A stretch of 64,000 nt of DNA, from positions 20,173,698 to 20,237,697 of the forward strand of contig NC_090134.1 in the NCBI RefSeq assembly GCF_040581485.1, read 5' to 3'. The notes below the pieces were generated by a model that ran no database searches, had not been told where the DNA came from, and saw only the letters and a program-made list of their open reading frames with translations. Both the position numbers and the translations under genes were made by a program. The stretch is from Linepithema humile (taxonomy: Eukaryota; Arthropoda; Insecta; Hymenoptera; Formicidae). This document shows positions 1-10,600 of the stretch, piece after piece; the first letter of the stretch is position 1; each line of letters starts with the position of its first letter.

Positions 1-1623
1 TTGCTATTAACAGTTTTTAAATTAACAGAAAGGTTATAAATATTTTGAATAAAATATCTGCCTATCTTGCATTTTTTCGATTGTGCCATAACTTCATTAT
101 CATGAATATTGAAAAAATTTTATTTTCACATTTGCAAAATTTTATAAGATTGAAACATCTAAAGGTATACAATTTATATTATAAGTATATATATTTGTGT
201 ACATATATTTATATTATAAATTTATACTATAATTACACGTGCAATTACAGAGAGTTTGGCCCTTATCTTTTTTTAAATCTTATCAACTTTATTGTCCGCA
301 GTGTTTGCTTTAACAAAAAATCGGTTCTGCATTCCATCGATTGCGATTTCTATCCATCTGATCGTTGAAATTAGCAATGATATTTAGTCCGTGGCGATTT
401 CCCCTTACTTTCGGATATCATAAACACATTACGCGCTAAAAATCTCAGCACACTATTATTATATTTACTGGCCTTTACATGCAACCAATGCGAATGCAAA
501 CTGTAAGAATAGTAAATTGTAAATCGAACTACATTACTAATATTATAGTATATTTAACATAAAGAAAAAGTGAACACTAACATCCGCTCTCAATATTCCA
601 AGCATTCACTTCATTTACATGTACGTTGTTGTTAATGGTATAAAAAAAATATAATAAAATAACGCTTTACCGAAATTCAACCTTAGTTTTAGGTATATGA
701 CACTATTTCTAGATGAAACTTGTATGTATGAAGAATGTATATAGTTACGCAGTACCAGTGCAAATGGGGAGAGAGAGAGAGGGAGAGAGAAAGTGTGAGA
801 GAAAGATAGAGGATATAAAAACAGTCAGATGCATGTGTGAGTGGGGAATAGAAATTTTCACGATCATCTTAACACTACTCGTGTCATAATCGTAGGGTAC
901 TCTATCGCGATATCAATAAAATAAAGGCATAAAATCAAAATATATATTTAGGATGATGGGTAAATCGCTGATAACACTACTTTATAAATTTTATTTATTG
1001 ATACATACTCATAATAGTCTGTCTTCGTCGCGGCAGTGTTAAGATGAGCGTACAAAGCATACAGTAGAACAAGGGAAAAGTCATTCTTTGGGAGTATGTA
1101 GTGAAGTATAATTGTCTATCTAAAGGCGTAGCATTCGCACTTCTTATAAATCATATTTGCAAATGATATTTTTATTAAACATAATTGAAATTAAAATAGA
1201 AACTTTCTTAAAAACGCACCACAAGCTGGCTGTGAAACTACGTAATTCATCTTTGTTCCATTCTTTGACCATTTTTTTGAAAAAACATATTGTAATTACT
1301 TCATTGCTTAAATCAAAATATATGATTAAATACTGATCAATTATTAATTTCTCTTATGGCAACTTAACTCAAGATGACTTTTCCTTATAGATAGAACCAT
1401 CAAATGCACTGTAACACAATAGAGAGCAGCACTATTATAAACATAAATATATGATTATATTTATTATAATAATTTGAAAGCTAGGTACTCTTTGTTGTTT
1501 GTATTTTACAAGCGTAATCATTATTACACATAAATAAATATAAACTATATAAATGAAATGCGAGAGTCTTATTTTCACACTCATGTTTTACGAAGAAAAC
1601 CAAAGCATTAAAAAAAATATTAC
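1..1623. other. Non-coding left flank and POLR3C 3' side
   Basis: AT-rich sequence with no ORF that looks like a real exon. It lies downstream of the POLR3C stop codon, so the part nearest 1623 is probably 3' UTR. On the minus strand a canonical AATAAA (plus-strand TTTATT) sits at 1460-1465, about 160 nt after the stop, and is the best poly(A) signal candidate. A GA-rich microsatellite is at about 766-813. I see nothing else to support in 1-1450. Confidence 0.5.
766..813. repeat. GA-rich microsatellite
   Basis: A run of GAGAGA units interrupted by single G and A changes, continuing into degenerate GAGAAAG/GATAGAG units. Simple-sequence repeat in non-coding DNA. GA runs can bind GAGA-type factors in insects, but nothing here shows that. 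Confidence 0.8.
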
Positions 1624-3667
1624 TCAATGATACCGAAAATACATAGTTAATAAAAATAATGTTTCATCTATTTGCAGCTCCGTAGCACCTAGTTTCTTGA
1701 TTGCATTTTGTGCTTTTTCAAGCTGTTGAGTCTCAGATGGCGTCATCATTTCTGCAAGCTATAAAAAAATTTTTTTAAATCATAATTCATCATTAATTCG
1801 TTGCATTCTTTATCTCTATAATATTAATATATTACTTCAGCCAATTGTTGTTCTGTAGCACCATGTTCCTTCATGTTAAATGAGAGTATCTGTACTCTCA
1901 ATTCTTTTTCTATCATGCGTTTATTACTAGTTGTTTCATGATCTCGCCTTTTTATAATGTTGTACAATGCTTGGCAACAATGTTCAATTTCCATTTCAAC
2001 AATTTTAGCCAATTCGATATGAAAGCGGAAAGGTTCCTTCGATGGTGTCGTCAAAGATCCACTTTTCCTTATCTCTTGCATCTGTATGTAATTCTCTTGT
2101 GTCAAGATATATGTTAAGAATTTCACATCTTTTATGGAAATCATTGCTAATCTTTGAATTTGCTCCAAATTAACATCTTTTTCATCACGCACTAATCTAA
2201 AATCATAGAAAAATAAAATGTTTATGTAAAGATAGATAAAATTTTTGGTATTAAATATCTGTAAAACTTTACCTAAAAATTCTGGACGCTTTGGAACCGA
2301 ATCTTTCTGTTACGATACTTTCTAAGGTTACCCATGCTAGTTTTGTAAATGCATTTTTCATGTCCACAACGTATTGCCCTCCACCGGAATCACCAACTCG
2401 TTTAATAAATTGACTACTATCATCTTCTATAAGCCGCAGGTACTGATCAAGATACTGTTCAAGCTCTGGAAAATTCAACATTTTTACCTTCTCTTTTATC
2501 TCAGTATATGGAATTGGATTTGATGTATCTTGCCACGATACAGTCCGTGAGTGCATCAAATTGATCAATTGCGTCATTAATTTTCCAGCATTTTTGTCGA
2601 ATCTTTGTTTCATGGCTGATATAATAATTTGATCCCTAAAATAAATTATATATATTATTATTGTAAAAAATAATCAAGAAGCATTATAGTTTGGGGGTCT
2701 CTACCTAAGATTTTCAGTAAGTCGATCAAAATTGACTTTCCAATATATTTTACTATCTTTCAGATCAGCACCTTGTCCTTGTAATATACTATGAATTGCT
2801 GTTACGTCAATCTCTGGTAAATTGTAATCAGGTTTTTCTGCACTTTCCGCTGTTGTATCAAAAAATATGCTACGCATCAAAATTTTACTCGTGATTAATA
2901 AATGAAATATATCTTTCAAATCTGGGATGGAAGGTTTCTGAGTAGCTGAAAAAAAAAAACATTTAGATATTTAGTACACAAATCTTACATACAAATCATT
3001 GTTATATAAGAACAGATTAAGTAATTCCTGATAAGAAGACATCTGAATAAACTATTGTGTAGTCTTACAATTAGAAGTCTTACAATTAGAAGATAAATGC
3101 TCAAGACGTTTATATGTTTCTATTATTGTTTTCGATGCTGCAATATATCCATTTTTTAAGACCACTTCTAACATGATTTCAGCTTCATCTCCATATTCAG
3201 TCTTCACAAAAAACATATATCTGTAATAAACAATATTTCCAACCTCAGACAAATCATATTGTGTGTATGTATAATACGAGAACTTTTAATTTATATATAA
3301 GAATACCTTGGATAACGAAGAATCATAATAATTTTGTTGTGATCTAAAGTATATTCAATTCCGTTATCGCGCTGATAGGTGACAAATCCAAATTTTATAA
3401 GAACACTTATTCCTTTCTTTATCTATACATAATAACGAAATATATTAGTAAATATAATCTTAAGATAAATGGATTCTTAATAAGTACAAAATGTTAATAA
3501 TAAAAATATTATTTTTACTATACCTCTGCCAGTGATAGACGTGTATCATGGTGTATTGCAGTTAACGTTTTTGTTCCATATAATAAACTATTACCTATAC
3601 ACTGTATGATGGATCCAAAATGTTCCTCTAATAATACTAAACATAATTTGCCATAAAAGTACCTCAT
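1624..3667 (-). CDS. POLR3C: DNA-directed RNA polymerase III subunit RPC3 (POLR3C / RPC62 / C82)
   Basis: Seven exons on the minus strand join in phase with GT-AG introns: 3524-3667, 3307-3422, 3084-3220 (or 3069-3220), 2705-2945, 2273-2635, 1836-2196 and 1624-1758, giving about 498 aa (human about 534). The start is the ATG at 3667, opening MRYFYGKLCLVLLEEHFG as in the first winged-helix domain of the family. Landmarks are ILRYPRY, then KIYWKVNFDRL, SGDSGGGQYVVDM, FGSKASRIFR, NKRMIEKELRV and the terminal QIDETLFLL, all in the order known for RPC3. The family forms the RPC3-RPC6-RPC7 subcomplex that recruits TFIIIB and helps open promoters for tRNA and 5S genes in the nucleus. The linker around residues 135-200 is shorter and more divergent than in vertebrates. 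It is head-to-head with NAA15. The family call is near certain; single exon ends could be off by a codon. Confidence 0.95.
3061..3090 (-). repeat. Perfect 15-bp tandem duplication spanning a POLR3C splice donor
   Basis: Plus-strand positions 3061-3075 and 3076-3090 are identical (AGTCTTACAATTAGA). On the coding strand each copy carries the same donor, T|GTAAGA, at the end of POLR3C exon 3. Either donor leaves phase 1 and joins in frame to exon 4, so the two predicted proteins differ by five residues just after LSSN. Confidence 0.9.
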
Positions 3668-4537
3668 GTTTCCAAAAATTAATACTTGATATATTGCAAT
3701 TTATGTGCACTTATATATATTCACTTATAATATTCATATAAATTAACACACATGTGATGAGATTATAACCTTTCACATGTACAAGCTTCTTTAAACACTG
3801 TTACAAAAAACATTTCTTGCATTTATCTATTTTACAAATGATATTTATATCAAATTGTAATAAAAGTTAGAAAAGTGATAAACAGCGTTCAAATGTACAT
3901 ATTATAATTGCACATATATGCATGCGTCGAAATTCGCATTGAAAAAAAAATAATGCATCGGAAGTATCATGCGCTCTCTACCGAACGTCTGATGTACTAT
4001 TGAGAATATAAAAATGAGAAGGTTATTCGACCTAAAAATTCGAGCAGTCGTACGATGCGCTCTCTGTCGAAAGAAAAAAGTAATGTTACATAAGACATGT
4101 GATTGGTGAATTTCTTTATGTATCGTACGACACTCTAAAGACTTTGTAGTTAAAGCTTCGTCCTTTTAGCTACGCTAGTTGCACTTCTGCACTTCAAAAC
4201 GAACAAGTTGTAAATTTTAGCATTAAGAAAGAGACAAAAGAAGAAGATTGTTGATATTAAATATTATATTGCTACTTTATATTTGTTTACGCGCAATTTA
4301 CGTTTGAACATTTATATTGGATTGCAATATTTCATAGAAACAGTATCTTAATCATCAGTACATAAATTTGTAAAGAATTATTTTATTAATGCATTATATT
4401 TTTAACAAATAATTAGTATTAGTTTTAATCTATGTTGTTATTATACAGAAGTTTTTAGCAAAAGATCGTCTTATATTCGATTGAAAATCGATCGGAGTGT
4501 ACCGACTACTTGAATCGTGCGGCACCGTTGCAGCAAC

Positions 4538-4545
4538 ACTTCCGG
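4538..4545 (+). promoter_or_regulatory. ETS/GABP-type site ACTTCCGG
   Basis: Exact ACTTCCGG about 130 bp upstream of the NAA15 start codon. Such sites are common close to start sites of housekeeping genes. A motif match only. Confidence 0.35.
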
Positions 4546-4566
4546 CGGAACAGCATTGTCGCAGAT

Positions 4567-4578
4567 GATCACGTGATC
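4567..4578. promoter_or_regulatory. Palindromic E-box GATCACGTGATC
   Basis: A perfect 12-bp palindrome centred on CACGTG, the high-affinity core for bHLH-zip factors such as Myc/Max and USF. It lies about 95 bp upstream of the NAA15 ATG, so it is in the proximal promoter or the 5' UTR. Binding is inferred, not shown. Confidence 0.45.
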
Positions 4579-4673
4579 GAAGATCGACTTCTTCGTTTGT
4601 GGCCACGAGGTTTTGTGGTGAAAATTAAGTTTACCGGGTGGAAAAGGCCCCCTATTTTTGTAATTATACAAAA

Positions 4674-7600
4674 ATGCCCTCCAGCAACCCGTTGCCACCC
4701 AAAGAAAATGCATTGTTTAAGCGAATTCTGGTGAGTAACGACCGATCAAAATACTCTGTTTTGGACCCCACTCTCCGGCTAATAGAGTGCACTCATCATG
4801 CTCTAATGATAAAGCACTCTTCGGGAAAAACGGGAAAAGTCACTGGCGATCGCGAAACGCGACGCCGTGCTTGGCCTTATGAATGAAAAGACATTTCGTT
4901 TGGTGATACTTCGCGGCGATCAGTATCACAAAACTTACGCAGATATAGATTAGAACCCACCAAATCCTCCTTTTAACCCTATGATACATTTTTATCATAT
5001 ATGTTATGTATTTTTTACAGAGGTGTTACGAACATAAACAATACAAAAATGGGTTAAAGTTTGCTAAACAGATCTTATCGAATCCCAAGTTCAGCGAACA
5101 TGGGGAGACCTTGGCGATGAAAGGTCTTACTCTTAACTGTTTAGGTCGCAAAGAAGAAGCTTATGATCATGTCCGACGTGGCCTCAGAAATGATCTACAG
5201 TCTCATGTTTGCTGGCATGTCTATGGTCTCCTACAGCGCTCTGACAAGAAATATGATGAGGCTATCAAATGTTACAGAAATGCGCTTAAGTGGGATAAGG
5301 ACAATATTCAAATTCTTAGGGATCTGTCGTTGCTACAAATTCAGATGCGGGATCTGGAGGGTTATAAGGTAAAAATTCCAGTGTGCATTTCAGGTTATTT
5401 GTACTTTGTTGTATGTATTACATTCTAATGTTTTCATCATAGCCGCATGTTGATACAATTTATAAGTAATATACTTTGATTGTTTCTAATTAATTATTTC
5501 TCTTCTAGGATACCAGATATCAGTTGTTTATGTTACGTCCTACTCAACGAGCTTCTTGGATTGGTTTCGCTATTTCGTATCATTTGTTGAGAGACTATGA
5601 GATGGCATTGAAAATTTTAGATACTTTTCGAAATTCTCCAATGGTACGTTTTTACACATTTATTATTTATATATAATGCTCTATATTATATATGGTAATG
5701 AAAGATATGTGATAGAAATATTCACAAAATGTGCAGATTTGTTACGATTACGAACATAGTGAGTTGCTGTTATATCAGAACATGGTCATTCAAGAATCAG
5801 GAGAAAGTGAACAGGCGTTAAAACATTTAGACAAGTATAATGATCAAATTTGTGACAAGGTTACTGTAAAAGAGACTTATGGTAAGTGTGCAATGTATAA
5901 TTCTTTATAGAATGTTTCTAATATCTTAATTTTTTCTAACATTTTTAAATTTTTTTTCAGGTAAATTAAGACTTCAATTGAAACAGTTCGCAGAAGCGGA
6001 ACAAGTTTATAAGGAGCTATTAGATATTAATCCTGAAAATACAACATATTACACTAGGCTAGCAGAAGCTGAGAGACACTCTGTACCGGGTGAAACGTTA
6101 CATATGCTCCAAAGATACGAAGAACTCTTTCCTCGAGCATTAGCGCCACGCCGTTTGCAACTCAATTATGCGACAGGAGACGAATTTAAAGTATTAGTGG
6201 ATCGATATTTACGAAGAGGTAATTTTCTTTTCGCATGCAATTACTTACCTAAACTTATTTATATTATCTGTGCAATTTTGTCGAATACATTGTATACGAT
6301 TGGGTTTTATTTTGTTGCAGGGCTTCATAAAGGTGTACCGCCATTATTTGTCAATCTTCGTTCGTTATACACCGACAAAGATAAGGTCGAAGTCATATCA
6401 TCTCTACTTGTGCAATACAAGGAGGCATTAAAACTTCATGGCCATTTTAGCGATCAGGAGAAAGATAATCCAAGAGAACCGGCATCTGCTTTATTATGGA
6501 CATATTATTATCTAGCACAACATTACGATTATCTCGGTCAAACAGAAAAAGCGTTGATTGAGATAGATGCTGCCATAGATCATACGCCTACGCTTATCGA
6601 ACTTTTCGTTACTAAAGGACGCATTTATAAGGTACATTTTTATATAATTGCGTTATATAACAGATACATAGAAATTCTTATTGTAAGGAACAATATGAAA
6701 GATGTGTAGTCTAAAGGAAATTCTGTATGTTTGTTGAACAGCACGCGGGGAATGTTCAAGAAGCTTATAAATGGCTGGACGAGGCGCAGGGATTAGATAC
6801 AGCTGACCGATATATTAACTCTAAATGTGCCAAGTACATGCTCCGTGCGAATCTTATTAAGGAAGCGGAGGAGACGTGTGGGAAATTCACGAGAGAAGGA
6901 GTTTTAGCTATGGAAAATTTGAACGAAATGCAATGTATGTGGATTCAAACAGAAGCAGCCAATGCGTACAAACGGCTTGGAAAATACGGGGAGGCGTTGA
7001 AAAAATGTCACGAAGTTGATAGGGTAAGTTGTATATATCGCGCATTAAAATAATAAATACGCCATATATAATTCGTCGTTATAACGCCACGATTATTTAC
7101 AGCATTTTTCGGAAATCATAGAGGACCAATTCGACTTTCATACATATTGTATGCGAAAAATGACATTGCGCTCTTACGTTGGTCTGCTAAGGCTAGAAGA
7201 CGTTCTTCGTGCTCATCCGTTTTACTTCAAAGCAGCGAAATGTGCAATGGAAGTTTACCTGCGACTGCATGACTATCCTTTGCCGGATCCAGCACAAACG
7301 CAAGAAATCGACACTGGTGAGTTTTGTATACTATATATCATTTTTTTAAACATTAAGTATTATCCGTTTAATACTTATGCTTATTGCATCGTTGATAAAT
7401 TCGATAAATCAAAATAAATATTGGGAAGATTCGTATAATATATTAGCGTAAATAACGTTAATATGAAAAGAGTCGAAGCCGTAATTTGGTTGCTTCTTGA
7501 ACAATTGGACATATTGTATTTTTTATAATTTTTTTAAGTCGAAATTAAATTAATTATTACATAAACGATATGCAACAGCATATCTTTAATTTCGCAGAAA

Positions 7601-10600
7601 GAACAAAACTATATTTGATTCGTCATTATTATTATTCAAAACTATATTTAATCTAAAAATATCAGTCGCGACTTGAGAGTTGAAAAAGTCACATGTCAAA
7701 GTGTGTGCATATAGTTTTTATAACTAAGAAATATACATTGCGATTAAATACATATCGTGATCTTTATTAATCTAAAAATATCTTATATGACACTAAGAAT
7801 TACAAGTAGGAGAAATATGTATACTACATTCTAATCGATATATAAAACATTTTCTACAACTCGTATTGTAAAGCCAGTAGAGATTTGCGCAAGTAGTTGT
7901 TATTTAATTTAATTTTTCCCTCTATTTAATTTTATTCGGCACATGGAGAAAAATCCAAAGAAACTATATGTATATACACGTGACAATTCTATCATTTAAT
8001 CACAGATAATGCGCAAGTCGATATTGACGGTGCAAGCAAGCCGCGCCAGTATGATATCGCATATCTATATCTAAGGCGGGAGGATCGGGTTGCGTAATAA
8101 ATTAAGCAATTCTCGTAAAACAACGTGACTGTAATTATCTAACTTAGTCAATTCATATTTACAAATGTAATAAATATGTTAATAATACACGTGCGTCGCG
8201 CGCTAGCGGCACGATACGCACGCAGACGATCACTTGGTCGCGCTGGACGTCCGCGAGATTATGGCATCGCGCGATTGCCGAAGGAAACGCGCTCGTTCAG
8301 ACGTTAGCCGGGCGTCTCCGTAATCGCGGTCCCCTCGGCTTCGGATAGACGTATCCACCGCTCTGATCCTGCCGTTGCGTGATCGCCTGCGGCGTCAGGA
8401 AGTAAAAGTGACCGACGTCGCCGGGCAAACGGTACGCGAAGTACGCGTTCGGATTGTCCTGCACGGTGACAGGATCGATGAATTCGGCGTCGGGGTTTAC
8501 GGGTGGACGCGGATTCCTGTAGTTGACGTCTATGTCTTCGAACAGCGAGGCGGGTTCCCCAACGTCCTCCTCCAGCTCTTCCCGGGACTCGGAGAGAGGC
8601 ACGAAGTTATTAGCGTGTCCGCTGGTCGTTTGTATCGTTCCCGGCAATCTGTAGCGAGAGGTCGGTCTGTTGTGCTGTTGAACTCTCTGATTCTGCACTC
8701 GGTAGCCTTCCGACAGTCTGTAGCTTGGCAACGGCGACGGCTGCGGCTGAGGTTTAGGCGCGATCACCTCGATGAACTCGCTCTCCGGTTCGAGCGGCGG
8801 CAGGGGTCTGCGGTAGTTGACGAGGGTGTCGTCCTTGAGGGAGAAAGGTCGCTCCGACTGGTCGCCGTAGTGCACTTTGACGTTGGGCGTCTTGTAGGTC
8901 ACCGGCTGACCGGTGTTGTAGACGTTCGGCGCGTAAGCGTTCACGCCGTGCGCGGGCTTCTCCGTCACGCTGCTCGACTTGCCGTAGATCGGTGTCGTGC
9001 TCCCCCCGTCCGGCAGTTTCTTGCCGAAGATCGTGAAGTATTCCTTCGTAACGTCGTCCAGCAGCTTCTCATCCTGTTGCGTGAAGTACGCGTGCTGCGG
9101 ATTCGACGTCGTGTCCACGATCGGATAGGCGGTGCTCGTGGGATAAACCGGATGCTGCGTTTTGTACAGCACGCGCTTCCGCGGCGGCGGCTGCCGCGGC
9201 GAGTCCTCGATGTCCTCATAATCGTACTGCTGATTGCCGGATTTGATGTCCTGATACTCGCTGTACTGCGCGTTCTGCTGCTGCTGCGGCTGCTGCTCTC
9301 TGCGATACAGCGATCCCTGATTGCCGCGTTTCGAGTAATCCGCTATCTGGAAACTGTACTGATAAATCGGCTTCGGCCTCGTGCTCTGCCGATAGTACGT
9401 TTGAGGCTTCGGAGTCGTGTAGTACGTCTGCAACGGGACGTGATTCGGGCGCGCGGCGGGCTGATAAAATACAGGCGCTTCGTCGGCCAGCATACGCTGG
9501 CCCTGATCGCGAGGCGGGCCGGCCTGGAATTTCGTCACCTCGGCATCGTCGGCGTACTGGAACGTGTGCGAATTCTTCACGATACTATCGATAAGCTTCA
9601 CCTTGTAGTCCTTCGTCGGCGTCTCGACCGGCGCGATCGTCTCGACGGCGTAATAATGCTTCTTCTGCTCGGCCTGTTGAGGTCGCGACGCCTCGACGCT
9701 GTAGTACGAGGGCGGCTTCGTGGTGGTGGTTTCGTAATAAACGGGCGGCGGGCTCGCCGTGCCGCCCGAGTTCTCATCGGTGGACTCCTCGTAGAAGTAG
9801 TAGGACGCGTGGCTCGAAGACCGACCGGGCTGACTAGTGGTGATGATGCTCTTTACGGAGGCCGGCGTCACCTCTACGTGTCGTTCCAACGACGGCTGCG
9901 TGGTCGACGGATAATACGCGAGAACCGGGATCGTTTTGCTGGTCAGGGTGGACCAGCCCTTCTGCTGGGTCGTCGCCTCGGACACCTGGTTCCCGATTAT
10001 CGGACTGATGGTGTACTTCTCGGTGTTCTCGAGAGTGTGCGGTTTACCAGGTGTCTTCGTCGTGATCTCCACGGTTCTCTTAGGCGCAAACGTGCTCGTC
10101 GCGTTCTTGATCGTCGTGCTACGATCGTAAGACGTCTTCGTGGTGATCGACGAGGAGGACGTTATCTTGGTCACCGAGTTCGGCAGGACGGTCGAAGTCT
10201 TGTACTGCTTCGTCGTGATCTTTCTCGGCGGCAAGTAGGTCGGTCGTTGCTTCGGCGAGGACGGCGTAGTCTCCGGTCGCTTCGTGTACTTCTTCGTGGT
10301 GGTCTTCTTGTCGTCCAGAGCGGAGAAGAAGTCCGGCGGCGGGGGCAGTATGATTCCGGGCACCAGCGGGCCCGGCGGCACAGCGGTCGTGTTATCTTGC
10401 GGATAATAGAAGCTGTACGGCGGCGGATAGTAGATGGACTGATCCTCCTCGTCGTAATCCGACTGATTGCTCGGCGGCGGCACGAAGACCGCGCCGGGCG
10501 GAATAGCGTGGTAGAACGGCGGGAAACCGGCGGGCGGTTGAAGCTCGGGCTTTGCCTCCTTGCGCTCGCTGCCTCTCGACGACTTCTCCTCTACGGAGAC

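Larger units (their letters stand above)
3668..4673. promoter_or_regulatory. Shared head-to-head promoter interval between POLR3C and NAA15
   Basis: The two start codons lie 1006 bp apart and point away from each other, so this interval must hold both promoters. An 11-bp motif ATGCGCTCTCT occurs twice on the plus strand (3969-3979 and 4055-4065), each followed by a CGAA-containing tail. Nearer NAA15 are an ETS-type ACTTCCGG at 4538-4545 and a palindromic E-box at 4567-4578. Transcription starts cannot be placed from sequence alone. Treating it as a bidirectional promoter is inference from geometry. Confidence 0.6.

Noticed and set aside
45..368. 107-codon ORF at the left edge
   Set aside because: Very AT-rich, Tyr/Ile/Asn-heavy translation typical of chance ORFs, with no domain or neighbouring exon.
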